A stretch of 64,000 nucleotides of DNA. Source: Malurus cyaneus samueli. Its lineage: Eukaryota; Chordata; Aves; Passeriformes; Maluridae. Made by a program: the position numbers and the translations under genes. This document shows positions 13,201 through 26,700 of this stretch, one piece after another. Each line of letters starts with the position of its first letter. The first letter of the stretch is position 1. The notes beneath the pieces were generated by a model. That model did no database searches and was not told the DNA's origin. It saw only the letters and a program-made list of their open reading frames with translations. The stretch lies in contig CM019216.1 of NCBI GenBank assembly GCA_009741485.1, positions 55,718,918 through 55,782,917 on the forward strand. The letters are read 5' to 3'.

Positions 13201-15372
13201 TTTTCTTTGGATATAATTGAGTGGATTCAGGGACCCAAGAGGTCAGACCAACAAGCAGATATCAGTCCTTAATCTGTCTGGGTTTTTTAAATGGAAGTCA
13301 GCAGCTGATCTCAGTAACATTTCCTGTGTTAAATACTGGAATCCCTTTTGGTGCTGGTTTGCTATTTGGGTTATTTACATTGGGAAGTAGAGTGACCTTT
13401 AGAATTAAGTATTTCTTCTAAGAAGAATTGTTCCTTTATGGTGAATATATTAAGTCCTCCCTTCAGCAAGCAGCTGGAATCCAGCAGCAGGAGGCAGTAG
13501 GATTGTTCTCTTGCTTTTCTGTAACATCTCAGTCCACTTTTCAACTATCACTTTACTGAGACAGTACTATCTTGATTTATCTCAGGGCCAGGATAAAAAC
13601 GTTTCCCTCAATGACCTTGAATTTCTTCAGACTCCTCCATCTCCTGGTTTGATATTTCAGGCTTGATATACTCTTCTTCCCAGCAAAAGCAGAGCCTAGC
13701 CACTGACTGGCTTTGCTAAACAATGTCTGTTTGCAGTCCCTGCAGCTCAAATGCTTTGCTCCAAGAGCTGTACATGGATGGAGGGCAATTATGTTCAGCA
13801 ATTTTCAACACTATTTTTATTTCCTTAGTTTTGGCAGGCTCGTTGTCATGTAAAAGCTGGTGCACGTGCTTCACTCTAAGTGAAATTGGTGCCTGGGGTG
13901 TCAAGATGGAGCCCTTGAATGTTCTTTTCTCTGCTGCTGTGGTATCTCATCTGCATTTGGGTAGTTAGCTGCATGTGAAAATGTTTGTTTTCACCTAGAA
14001 AGTTAATTTGCAAGTAGTAGTGCCACGAATTCATCACTTCCCATGCTGTATGAATGGACATAAAGAGACTGTACCCTGCCCTTGGGGGTTGCATGCAATC
14101 TTCCCTTCTCTTTTCAAAATTGCGTTTTTCTGTTCTGGAAAAATGACAACAATAAACATTACTTTTCAGGTGGATATAAGATACTTCAGGGTTAAGTGGC
14201 ATTGCATATAACTGCCCCTGTGAGAGGAACAGCCTTGGAAAAAGAGAGGTTTGGGGTTTCCTCCTTGTGCTGTGCCTGTGCAAAGAGGCCCTCGACTGAG
14301 TGCAGCTATTGTATGAACATGAAGCAATAAATGGCATTTTGTCTGATTCTTATTATGCATTCTCATTACCTTCATGTGTGGCCTGGGAGGGACATGGGGA
14401 GAGCAGAACAAACCAACCCACTTCCCTCCCTGGTGGTAAACCAGAGTTTTAAATGTGAACTGATTTGGGGTAGGAGAAAAACAGACCAGCATCTGGTGTG
14501 TCTGACTGCAGTCTTTTGCTGTGCTCAAATCCTGAATGTTTGTGGAAATTGGGTTTTCTCAGTACCCTCAGGGAGGGTTTGTGCTGCCATCCTAAGAGTC
14601 ACCTATGTATGGTAGTAGTGAGTATGTTAAACTCATTGAGTACTGGGTATAAGTCATCTTCCTAGAGCTGGGTTGGCTTTCCATGGTTATTTACCATACT
14701 AAATTTAGTTTTGCAACTGAGCTGTCATCACAGTTACCTTTGCTGCACATCAATAAGTCACATTATAAGGACTCATTCCTATTTAAGCTTTTGTATGGTT
14801 GTACCTAATTTTAGAAAATTCTTGGTTTGGCACTTTGGTTTGTACATTTACACTTCACAATTTCATGGCTTCCTAATCTAGGTGTCAAGTTGGTTTATTT
14901 TTTGAGATTTGAGTTATACATAAAATGGATAAACAATGTATTTATTCTATTTTGTTGTTCAGAATATTTTAAATGTGATGGCTACAAGAAAGAATGTAGA
15001 AAGTTTATCAAAATAGGCAGTAATTTAATGGAACTAACAGAAGTTAGTTCCAAAGTGGTCCCTTGATGGCCACTTCCATGCCACCCAGTCTGTGAGATGA
15101 GCTAGAAATCAGCAGAGCCCTGGTGCTCCAGGACATTGTCCATTGACACTGACAATGCCCTAGCCTCCAGTTCCTTATGAAAACTCCAAGTGGCAAGTGT
15201 GGAGACAACTAATGATACCTGGAAGCTATGTGATGTTGGTCAAAAAGGAATTTATTGTGGGAGAAGAGCAGCAAATAGGACAGTGATGAGTATTTGGGGA
15301 CAGAGCCGAACAACAAAGCTAAAATTTGCCTGGTGGAAAATGGTTTTTTTAAAGGAAGTTAAAATGAGGCAC
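10291..15372. other. Non-coding stretch, nothing recognised
   Basis: No recognisable exon, RNA gene or dated repeat. There is an A10 run at 12531-12540. The longest open frame (13876-14337, minus strand) has no domain-like composition and overlaps open frames on the other strand. Confidence 0.5.
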
Positions 15373-15408
15373 ACTAAGATACATGGTCTGAGCACCATGT
15401 ATCTTAGT
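15373..15408. repeat. Perfect inverted repeat: 15-bp stem, 6-nt loop
   Basis: Left arm ACTAAGATACATGGT (15373-15387), loop CTGAGC (15388-15393), right arm ACCATGTATCTTAGT (15394-15408). The arms are exact reverse complements. A T-run follows the right arm. It is too short for a typical pre-miRNA stem of about 30 bp and matches no tRNA. It may be a palindrome-like mutation product or the remnant of a small inverted-repeat element. Confidence 0.9.
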
Positions 15409-18400
15409 TTTTTGGGTTTTCATAACATAATATTGGCAAAATCAATTGTCTTAAGTGCTCTAGACTTCCCCCACCCCACACTGTTACAGATGTTTGGTGA
15501 AAACTTGTCTACACTGAGCAGTCTGTGAATGTCCAGGCATTAACAACAATTTTATGGATTGATTCCTCTTCTGTCTGCTGGTGTTGCAAGTCAAACATAT
15601 ACAGCTTTTGCAAAAAAATCCCAAGCCCAACAAAGAAACAAAAAAGCCACAAGAAGGCCCACCAAAAATAAAGCCCAAAACCCAGGGATACATTCTCTTA
15701 AGGGACTCTTCAGATGAGAAAGTAAATGAAGAACTTTTCTCCCAAAATCTGAAGAATAAAGAATATTTAAGATGCATGATCTGTAGGGTAATGTCTTGTG
15801 GCCCTTACAAACTTCTTATCTTGAGTACTTGAAGCAAGGAAAAGCAGAGTAGATGCTTCCCAGTGAACCAGCAGAGGAAGGAAAGCTGTGCTAGTTATTT
15901 TAACTCTTGGTTAGGCAAATAGGATTAGCTATGGGGGATTAAAATGATCAGATCTGAATTTTGCTTTAATATAAGTAGGACCATATGTCTTTGGGAAACT
16001 CCATCTGGTTTCAGGCATTGCTAGTGAGAAAATGAGACAATTTCATTTGTCATTTGTTGTAGGGTTTTTTGGGGATGAGTGGGGGGTTGCCACAGTTTCA
16101 ATTTGTTCAGTTCATGAAGTTCTGGCTGGATTAATACTCTGTAAGTGAATTGTTTTGTTTTTGCTTTTCCCACTTGTCAGCTTTACACAGTGTTTTCTAA
16201 AGGGACAGAGACAGCTTGAAAATAGAATGCTCTAGCAAAGGAAAAAAGAGACCTTATAGTCCATCACTTCACATAGGCTTCATTGTCTTCAGGAAAACCT
16301 GGTGTGACCATTTTTTTTGGAAGGAAATAGGGGACAGTGGTGATGGTGAATAATTTGACTTATGTAAGTCATGAACATCTTCAATGTGTTATTGAAATGC
16401 AGGTTTCTCAGTTCCCCTGTGTTCCAGGGTGCTCACCAGTTCAGTCTTCATCTGATATACACAGAAAGCAGAGAAACAGAAGAAACTGTATGAAATAGGT
16501 GAATTAAACTCAGCAAAACAGCTTGGTTGTCCTTTTCCCCAGCATTTCTGTCTTTTCTTACAATAATTGCACTGATTTCATTGAAGTTACTCCTGATGTA
16601 GGGATGACAGTCTGGCTTTGCTGTGGTTGTCTGTCTGTCCTGCAGCTGGACTTGAAGGTGTTACCAACCAATTTATTTTAAAACGCAACAGAAGTTTAGT
16701 TAGGTTTTGATTTTTGGTTGGGTTTGTTTTGTTTTGTGGGTTTTTTTGTTTGTTTTGTTTTGTTTTTTTGGGTTTGGTTTTTTTTTTTTTTTTTTTTTTG
16801 GAAAGGATGCCTAATATTAATTTAAAAAGAAAAAATGCATATGACCTCATGGCTTAGAGTCAGCCAGATATGAATTCATAAGGTTTTGCACTTAGTTGTT
16901 CTGAGAAGGAGTTCATCTTTTCGCTGTCTTAGCCCCCAGTTCTGCTATGGACCTGGAGCCTGCAGGATAAAGTTACTGTTTCATCTGTCACCTCATTTGG
17001 ATCCTAAATGGCTACATCACCTCATAGAGTACAAAACAGCAATATAAACCAGAAAAAAACCAAAAAAACAGTACTGAGCAAGAGTTTAATTAGAAGAGAA
17101 AGTGAAAGGACCTGGTGCTTCTAGTCCCCAGGGAGGTGAGAGGAAAAAGCAGTACAATGGCTGGGCAGTACTAGCCAAGTACAGGAAGAAAATTGCTGTT
17201 TATGGATTTCCTAAGAGTACCTGCATTAAGCTTGGTGTAGTCTGAGAAATGCAGTAATGCAGACAGAAAGGAATAATTGGTAGCTCTAAATATAAATCTG
17301 TGCATAGCCAAAGAGCTACACAATGCTTTTCTCAGGGAAATTGCATTTCCTGGGTAATAAATGGTACTTCTGGAATCATAAGAAATTCTGTTTCCCAGAG
17401 TAACAACACAATACGTGTTTCTTAGTCCATGTTGTATGCTTTCTAGAAATGCCATCCTCTGAGTCAGTGCTCTGAACTAAGGTGTTTAATTAAAACAACT
17501 TCCATTATTTTGGGAAGACGACTCTCCCTGCTGATTGTACTCGAGACAAGCTTTATTATAACTGTTTCTCATTTCCTCAGCCAATAAGAAGGCAGAGGCA
17601 TGACCAGATCTGCTGTTTGCACTCCATTCTTGAACAAGAATTGATTGAAGCAGGGAATATCTCTCAAGATTCTCCTTGTGCATTCATTTTTGTTGGTACA
17701 AAGTGGGGGAAAGTGCTGTTAGTAGGTCAAATTTGTTGCTCAGCCTGTACTTGCAGAATAAGGCAGTCCTCTGCAGAGACCACTTGAAAGGGAGATGGCT
17801 CTCCTTCACAGGAACAAAGTTTGATTTTGAATTCTGTCCTTAGGAAATGCACATGCTTCCATTTGTGTTTGTTCATAATTCCATGTATTTCAGACTCAGG
17901 GAGAGAAAGACTTTTGCCTGTTAGTGCCAGAGAATGTAAAAGCAGCTGCTCTCTTTCACCACCTATAGTGGCTGTCACAGAAACTGTAGGAAGCATAGTG
18001 GCATGAGTAAGGGCACCAAATGGGTGAGCCGGTGAGCTGCATTCACTAGTTTTGATTTTTAGTGGTGGTGGGCTCGTCTCCGTGCCAAAGCAGAGGGGTT
18101 TTGCCTTGTGGGGAGCCTGGCAGCTCAGCTCTTGGCCTGTAAGCTCCAGTCAGACTCCTGCTGTGGTGCTGGCTGGCATCTCCACTTTCCCATCAGCCTG
18201 TGGTTATCAAAAGGCATTTGGCTTAAGGTCTTCTCAGCCTCTGAGAACATAAATTTCTGGTTCCCTTCCTTCTCTTTTTTGTGTAAGTACTTCTGAACCT
18301 CACTTCTTCTGCAGTAACTATTACTTAAGCAATATTAGCAAAATAAAAGCCACAAAAATCCTGATAAGACACCAATGGAAAAAAAACCCAAAACACCAGA

Positions 18401-18430
18401 CCATCACTTCTCCCACTTTTCTGTCTCTAA
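15409..18430. other. Non-coding stretch with T/G-rich tract
   Basis: No recognisable gene. The main feature is a T-rich simple tract with interspersed G at 16702-16799, made of TTTTG and TTTG units ending in a run of 22 T (16778-16799). On the minus strand it would read as an A-rich tail, but I find no recognisable retroposon body next to it. Confidence 0.55.
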
Positions 18431-18769
18431 ACTCTGGTGAGGTCACATCTGAAATACAGTGTCCACCCTTGGGCTCCCCAGTGAAAAAGTGAAATAGTGA
18501 TACTGGGGAGAGTCTGATGAAGGGCCACAGGGATGCTGGACTGAAACACCTCTTGGAGGAGCAAAGGCTGAGAACTAGGATTGTTCAGTTCTGGAGAAGG
18601 CTCAGGGGGATCTCACCAACATGTAGAAATACCTGAGGGGAGGATGCAGAGAAGATGGAGTCAGGCTCCTTTCAGTGGTTCCTAGCATGAGGACCAGAGA
18701 CAATGGGCAGGAACTGAAGCCACAGGAGGTTCCCTCTGAAAATCAGGAAACATTTTTTTACAATGAGGC
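18431..18769 (+). mobile_element. CR1 LINE fragment (decayed, reverse-transcriptase C-terminal part)
   Basis: From ACTCTGGTGAGG through GGGCCACAGGGATGCTGG, AGGAGCAAAGGCTGAGA, TTGTTCAG.CTGGAGAAGG and TTTTTTTACAATGAGG, the order and wording match the 3' part of the CR1 ORF2 coding sequence, the dominant LINE of bird genomes. Frameshifts and substitutions destroy the frame. It is truncated at both ends and lacks the CR1 3' tail. The identification rests on remembered CR1 consensus wording rather than on an alignment. Confidence 0.85.
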
Positions 18770-21200
18770 ATGACCATTGGTTAATTTGCCATTGTCATTT
18801 CCTACTAATGGAATTGCTCATAGTTGAAATAGTTTATTTTTGTACCTTGACAAAGTAACAAGGAACAAACTCAAAAATGTTTGCAGTCTCTGCAAGGGTC
18901 ACTGCTGAGTTTTCGCTTTCGTTCACATTGAGGTGTTGGCTTGCTGTAACAGCTACAAACTTTATAAATGGGGCTGACATGGTATTTTAAAAACACTGTA
19001 CTGTTGTCACACCATTGTGGTTTTGCTCAGTTCTTCAGATGCTGGTGGACTGAAGAAGAAGTCCCCACTGGAGAGGGCTTGCTGCCTGGGCCATTGAGCT
19101 GTGACACTTTATTATGACATTGCAAATACAGACCACCACATGGAAAATGAGGTGCTCTGCATGTCTTTCTCTGTGTATGTACTCATTTATCAAGGTCATA
19201 GTTACCAGCCATAGAAGTTTGTTGTGGAAAAATGAAAAATGCTAAGTTACCAGAACATGTTGCGGATTTTTATATGGACTTCCCCCTCCCCCCGCCCCAA
19301 TTTCACATTTCAAGCAAATTATTTTATCAAACACATGATTTTTGAAAACTTTTTACTACCTCTACTTACTAGAAACAGTGATTTGACCAGATTAAAGTGG
19401 AAGCACTTTGTAAATGTAGAGCTGAAATGCAAACTAGAATGTGAATTTGATTTATTCCAGACACAATTAAGTAAAGCTTCGAGATCCAGACATTCCTCAT
19501 TTTTGAATATTGTTCAAAATCTGGGTCCAGACATGAATCTTGTGTTGGAAGGTTGACCAATTTATATATGTTACCGAGGGACATTTAACAAGGTTTGATT
19601 GGATCTGGAAAGTAATGACTGCTTAACATTTTTGATGAATAGAGAGGAGTTAAGGATTTCCTGAGGTCATCTTGCATTTCACAAATACAGCCAGCAAGAA
19701 AAGGTTGCAGACTGTCCCACATACTGCAAAACTATTGCCAGCATTGATAATCTCAGTATGTAGCGAGTGTGTTGGATGAACAGAGTATTTTTTCCCTGTA
19801 TTTAGCAGAATTAAGCCAGATGAGAGTTTGCTTAATGTAATCTTTTCTTGATTTTATGTATTTATTTACTTTATTTTTCTGCAGGTTTGAGGTAGTAAAG
19901 ATGCAATAATATGTATTTGAACGAAGACAAGGGATATGTTTTAATATGTTGCCTCAGTGTATCTTACCAGCCTGCCATAAAGAATAAAATATCTGAAGTT
20001 AGGCATATTTTAAGGACCATTCTGAAATGAAAAGCAGGGACTTCATCCTCTGGGTGTTTTTGCCCTTATCCGAAGCCCACAGAAGTCCTTCTGTTATCTG
20101 TGGTTGGCTTGGATTGGGCTCTATCTTAGCAATGCCATTATGTCAGCAATAACATTTCAGGAAGCTGAAAAGGCAGAGTGATGAGGAAGGAGAGAGCAGT
20201 CAGGACTCAGAAACTGCTGCCACAGAGTAGACTGCTCACACAGTGTTGTTTAGAAAGTGTAGAGCACTTTGGGAAAACAGAGCTGCTGCAGCACATTGCT
20301 TAGGGATAGTGAAGTCAAAGAGCATCCAAACATTGCTTTGTGAGTTGCCTTTACTGCAAATAGAGTTAATGCTTCATTATATTTGGAAAAATGCTATAGA
20401 ATTACCCTCTGGGCCTCATGGAAAAAGTGAAACAACAGGAATGTTAGTTGCAACCCCCTTTTCAGATGCCAGGAAAGAGTCCTGGAGGCTGCCATAACCT
20501 AACAAGATATCCTGTTGAGGTCAAGAACATTTTTTCCTTCCCTGCTCTTTCTACCTGAGGCAAGGAGAAAGGAACTTAAATTAGTCAGAGAAAATGGGAA
20601 ACACAAAATGCTGATGTTTCGCTTGTTAATTCCCATGAAACTGGGATACGCACGGGGAAAGGCTTGTGTCTTTCCAAGCATGGCTGCGCGGAAAAGCCCC
20701 CTGCTCCGTGCCTGGGAGATGGCTGGAAGCAGGGTGACCGTGCCTGGCTGACTCCACTCTCGGGAATGCCGAGGGGCTGGGCTGGGACAAGGGTATGCAG
20801 AATTTTACAATGACCCAGACATTATGAACTTCTGGACGTTGGGGTATTAGGGATTACATCTCTAAGTGGCTTAGCTTGGAAGGCAGTAAGTATGGGCAAA
20901 GGGGGCCTCAGAAACCCCTGGTCCCTGATTCTCTTTTGTCCCTGAGCTGGGAATTAAGTCCAGCTCCTCTGCCCACCATGCAGCTCAGACTGGAAGTGGG
21001 AAAGGATGCCCAGCACACAGCAAGGGGAAGAGGAAATCCCCAGCCACATGACTTTGTGCAGATGGTCTTGGGCTTCTCTCATAATCCTCTGCTTTTGTTT
21101 CTTGGGAGAGACCCCACCTCTCCTTTGCTTGAGTGTAAGCTTGTGTTGGAGGCTCAGTGGGGGAATCTTGCTGATTTAATCATTCCTTACATGTTGTTTG
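18770..21200. other. Non-coding stretch, nothing recognised
   Basis: No recognisable exon or repeat. A slightly CpG-richer patch at about 20640-20770 is too small and sparse to call an island. The open frame at 20876-21220 has no family resemblance I can see. Confidence 0.5.
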
Positions 21201-23760
21201 CCTGTGTATGGGACAATTGAGCCTGTAACAATCAATCTTGCACGCTCTCAAATAGGAAAATGCTACGTATGATCCAAGCTGCATGCTGAAATGTGGTTAT
21301 TGGAAATGAATTTTATGGCTGAATAGGCCGGCATCATGTTGTCTCCCTGCTTTTTTGGGCTTTTAGTTATTTAATCACAATGTCATGCCGGCAGAAGAAT
21401 TTATGTTTTTCCATTTCGCTGACTTAATCTTCTTCTGCTTCTGGAAATGTTTATATGCAGATGACAAAATAAAGATTTTATAAGTAAACTGGTGGCTTAC
21501 TTTTTGATCGTGTTAATTGAAAAGCTTATCTTTGTAGCATCTCTTTAAAGAACAAGAAAGGAAGTTCTGAACTCCCATTATATGAATTAAGGTAATTAAT
21601 TTTTGCTGTTTCTTATTCATATTGTGGTTGCTTAGGAAAATAAATAATTATATTAATTTGGAAGTGTTCTTCTATTTGTCCTTCCATCAAATTGGCAATT
21701 CCCCATAACTGTTGTGTTCCATATGGTAATCTACCAAATATTTACATGTCTTCCCTTATAGCTTTTGGATGCTTTTGTAAATCTCTTTCTTGTCACACAT
21801 GGTCTGTGTTTTGGTAAAAGAGGTCTATTGCAGGCAGTCCTAATTACTGCACTAACATTCCTTATGAAGTTTACGTGTGGAACTCTGTTCAGATCTTAAG
21901 TTTTGAAGAGATTCCAAATTTTGGAGGTCTCCTAATGCTGTGAAGAAAATAAGACAGACAGGTCTGTTGATTGTAAGACTTGCATTTTTTCCCATGTTGA
22001 CAAAGGCTAGGATTAGGTGAGATAATTACTGCTGCAGAGCATGTTTGATTGCTCTTTAGTGACTAAGAAATAATCTATCATAGATAAAGCTGTTGTTACT
22101 AGTAGCGTTCCCCTTCATTTCTATGTATATTAGAAGTGGGAATATGTTTGAAAGATCTGGCTCTTTAGCTCTGAGTGTTTCTTGTCTGTATCCTCTGGGC
22201 TGCTACTCTGTTTTGTTTATACCTGTCATCCATCATATGTTAGATGAGAAGAAAAATCAATAAACAGCTATTTTGCCTCCCCCTAACTTCCCATATGTTG
22301 AGATGCATACTGTTGCTCACTTAGCATTCAGGCTCCAAACTGTGTTTCTGTTTTCTCTGTAATGTAGCTTAATTTTCTGCTTAGTTTGGTGGGTGTATGC
22401 TTAGCAGCAACACACATCCTCTTTGTTCAAACTGAAGGCTTCAAAAACATCGAGATGATGATAAACCGAGGTGCATTTTATTGTGGGAGCTGGCTCCCTC
22501 CATCTTTCGTTGTAGGGTGGGTATAATAGAAGCCTCTTGCCTGCTTAACTCCTGTGATTAAAATGGGACACATTGTGATGTTCTCCTCAATTAGCATGAT
22601 CGGCTCCCGGGGAGAAGGGAACGCTGGCTGGGGTGGTTCGCATTTTCCTCTCTAATGAGTAGAAAGAGTCTTTTGAGAATTGCTAAATAATTCAGGCCAT
22701 TAGGAACCTGTCAACTTAAACAATGCCCCCTCTGACCAGAAAAATGGTTGTGAGCAGTTGGACACCCTGGCAGATGTTGAACTTGTTCTCATTGTTCGCT
22801 CTGCTTCAGGCAAATAGCTTTGCAGGATTTGTGCGGCGCTCTGTTGAGGCAGTGCATGTGGGTGTAACAACACATGTTAGCCAGACTTCGTCTAGCTTTT
22901 ATACCCCAGTATTTCTTTTAGTTAATTTAATGATATTGTAGTAAGCTGCTAATTTTGCCATTTACCACTTTCGGTATGTTTGCCAGCGAGCTATAATGAG
23001 AAACCACAATCAAGACTCAAAAAGAAAAAGGCGAACAACCTCCCCTACCCAAATTTGATTTCTTTAATATTCCTTCTATTGTGTTAATCTCTTATTTTGC
23101 ATTTTGAAGTGCCTCTCTACAAACAGAATGATTAGAGGTATTGTTAAGCAGGATATCTTTTATACTTATCCAACCCTAGGATCTGAAACTTCTGGGGAAA
23201 CATTAATGTCTTGAAGCATCCTATAAAATCATATGCATGTACAGGACTACTATAGTTGAAATTTGTTATGCAGCAATCTATTTTGTGTGCCTTTTGGTTC
23301 ATGTTACTAAAGCAAACAGTGTTTTAACACACTTTTCCCAGAAACTTTGCCATACTTTCCCTTTTGTAACATTTATTTATGTCTGCAGATTTTTCTGACT
23401 TAATTGATGAACCAGTGATCAGTATTGTAAAGAAAAATTATGTAATAATTATTAAATAGGTTTGGTTAGAAAACAACCCATTAAAGCTTCCTACTCCTCG
23501 GCAACTGTTTGTGCTTCTGTCTTGAATGGGTGGTAGCAAATAGTCAAATAGTCGGTTTTGCACAAGCAATTAGCTGGTCTGTTGCATCAGTTAATGGAAC
23601 AAGCAGTGGTAGTAACATGATGTGAAATAACACTTTGTAAATATTTATGCATTTTGTGCACTTTGTAAATATTTATGTTGCAAGATCTCCTAGTATATTC
23701 TTGTGACAAATGACTCCACCTTCAAGTATTTGTACATGTTTAATAGACAAACTTTTTTCA
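21201..23760. other. AT-rich block resembling conserved non-coding DNA
   Basis: Long, repeat-free, AT-rich sequence with many TAAT, ATTA and AATTAA motifs and little coding potential, for example around 21230-21480 and 22440-22980. This texture is typical of vertebrate conserved non-coding elements and enhancers, but conservation cannot be judged from one sequence. It contains a short tandem duplication (23631-23677). Confidence 0.3.
23631..23677 (+). repeat. Two-copy 28-bp-period tandem repeat
   Basis: CACTTTGTAAATATTTATG occurs at 23631-23649 and again exactly at 23659-23677, separated by CATTTTGTG. It is a simple local duplication in AT-rich DNA. Confidence 0.85.
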
Positions 23761-26700
23761 ATGGCATGTGTGAAGGCTTCAGTTCTCATTTTTTAATATA
23801 ATGTATTCCAAAAATCTTTGCACTCCCATTTTTGTGAGATTTATCCAAGCTTTAGATTTTAGTTTCTTCAAATTAACTGTTCTAAATTGAGAAATCCTTT
23901 ACATGTCCTATTGCTGTAAAAAAGCTTTTAATTATAGCTCAGAGGATATTAATAAATAGTTAATTTAAATTATTTGGTTAACTGAAATTTGTTACTTTGT
24001 TAATTGCATATCACAAAGGAGTACTGCTGAAGGAGGGTGCTTGTCAAAAAAAAAATACATCACTTCCTCTGTAGTGATATTGGATGTAACAAGTACTGTT
24101 TAGGACAGGTTCGGATCTTGGTCTTGTATATCAGTATTTCTCTGTTTTTCAAAAAATCGGCTTTTACTATTAGTTCTAAAGAAAAAAAGACTATTAAAAA
24201 GCATGAGGTTCTGCAGGGCAGGCCTCTCTGTTGGTGTAGGTACTGCTGCTTCTTAGGGCAACTTCTGTCTTAGGGGTTAAACCTCATGAGGGCCTTGTTG
24301 CAATGAGAACACTAAGCACGACATTATGTGGTGTGGAATTATGTGCTCTGTTGGGATCACCTGTCCCGGCTGTGTCCTCTTGCCCACCCCAACCTGCTCA
24401 CTGGCAAGGCAGAGTGAGAAACAGAGAAATCCTTGATGCTGTGCAGGTATGCTATCACTAGTGTTTTGGTCAAAAATCCAAAACACAACACCATACAATG
24501 AAGAAAATTAGCTCAATCCCAGCCAGTCCCAGTGCAGGATTACTGATGGATCCTTGCAGGCCAGCATGCTTTGTTGATGAAATTGAGGGGAGAGGTTTGC
24601 TGCATAGTTCATTTTTTCTCTCCTGTCTTCCCATTGTTCAGTAATGCTCATGCCATGGGGCTTGTCATCATGTAATCATGCTTTATCTTTCTTAATTTAA
24701 TTATACTGAAAGGAATTAGGCAGGAACTATTTTCTGTAACACTTGACAATAGACCATAACCACAAATAGTAAGCCCTTGTCTACAGCAGTGCTAAAGAGC
24801 CATGCATTATAAAAAGAAAGGGGAAATTCCAACTTGCTTTAAACTTCAAATGTGTTTCATTGCATGCCTTAAATGCCAGTGGATTCTCCCTGTTTTGGAC
24901 ACAAGGTGTGTGTGGAGTGTCTTTGCAGCAGCCGCTCTTCTCCGCTGAGCTGGGCAAGGGCACCCTGACTCCACAGGAGGTGGGGAGGGGGAGGATTCCT
25001 TTGATCTCTTTCATCACAGCGTTTCACAGAGAGAACAGGATGCTGACAGAAAAGTAGTAGGCACTTAGGGCATTGTAAGTCCTGTGATAAATGAAGATAT
25101 AAAATTTTGCTCATGTATACCATGTTTCCATTGCTTGACATCTATTCTGACCGCTATCTAGAGCTGTTGAACTTGTGTTGATGATGTCATTCAGTAAGTG
25201 AAATGACCAGCTTTCTGGTGACCAGGAATGGGCTAGCACACGGGCTCCTGTACTTTTCTCCCAACCTCCTCTGAATCAGAATTAAGCAATGAATTATTTC
25301 AAAAATTTGTTGTCATTTTGTGTCTGATAAATGTTTTGAGATGAGACCAGGAAGCTGTGTGTGCAAGCTCTGGTTTGCAGAAAGCTGAGTTCTCAGAAAC
25401 TGAATTGATGTCTTTATGGAAGAATTTAATGGGGTGTAAGGTTTGCCTTCTCCATTGGCTGAATGGGTAACCACTGCGTTTCTTGTGGAGTTCCACTTCA
25501 AGGCCAAAGATACCAAGAATGGATCTTAAGGGCAGTTTAATGAGATTGTTTCTTTAGCAGATGTTGCATGATTCAGATGCTTCAGTCATGAGATCAGCAA
25601 GGCTTTGAAACTCATCTCTGGTTATTATCTTGTTGACAATAACATGCAACAATTTTTTAGCATTAGTTACACTTTGTATAGCATAGCTTCCCAGCTTTCT
25701 TGAGAGCTCCATTAGAGGGTTCTGACTTGAGAACCCAAATGTCCTACTTCAAACTTCTTTAATTCCTGCACAGATTCTGTTTCGGAGAGCATGGGAACCT
25801 GTTTTGGATTTCATGGGAAGGCTCTGCACACATCTGTGTACAGTGACAGTCTGTGGTTAAGCCATCATCAGCAAGACACTGATATCTTCCCACATGTGCC
25901 CATCCAGCACCCATCTGTTGAGTATTAGTCAAGGGACCTCATGGATCAGGGATTTTCACACAGCTCAGTTATATCCATGTCAAGTGAGCCAGGCAGGAGA
26001 GGGCAAGAGGCAAAGTGGAGAACTGGCATTTCAGAAGCAGACTGGGCTGTGTCTAGGAAAAGATATTTTATAGGGGCTGCATATGTATATGAAATGAGGC
26101 TGACTTTAGGGAAGCAAGCTTGTTGTTGCCTCAGCATGAATGCTGGGGATGTGTGCATTTTCTGTGTTTTTCTTCATGGATTTCCCCTGCTTAGGAAACA
26201 AAATGTGATATTGGGATGCCTTACCCCTTTTGAAGTAAAATCTAAGGTAGTGTAAAAGTGGTATAAAAGATAGATTAAAATATCTGTCATTAATTTTGAG
26301 GATTCATTTATATCCATCTACAAAGAGGAGTTAGTGGCTTTGAAACATCTTTATAGATAGATAGAAATAAATTCTCAAAATTACTATGCGCAACTTTATT
26401 TTTAACTCCATTATGGACTTCTCTGCACAAACTGCAGTTTGTTTTTATTGCAAAAAAAAGATGTTAAGAGCCATTAAAATATCAGGGACATACATTAATA
26501 CAAGCTATGGAGTTTCCTTTTTGAAATATTGAAATGGCCCTTAATTTCCTGTGTGACCTAGCAGCTCTTTAGAAAATAAGGATAATGACACCCTTCTCTC
26601 TCCCAGCAAAGTTGTGACGATGATACATTTGTGGAAGATTGTGAGGCACGTGAATACTTCACTTAGAAATGAGAGATTAATCTGTTGTTTTCACCATTGG

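Noticed and set aside
13876..14337. 153-codon minus-strand open frame
   Set aside because: No domain-like pattern, no plausible splice context, and it overlaps other random frames.
16702..16799. A-rich tail of a minus-strand retroposon
   Set aside because: Tail-like when read on the minus strand, but no recognisable LINE, SINE or processed gene body lies next to it.
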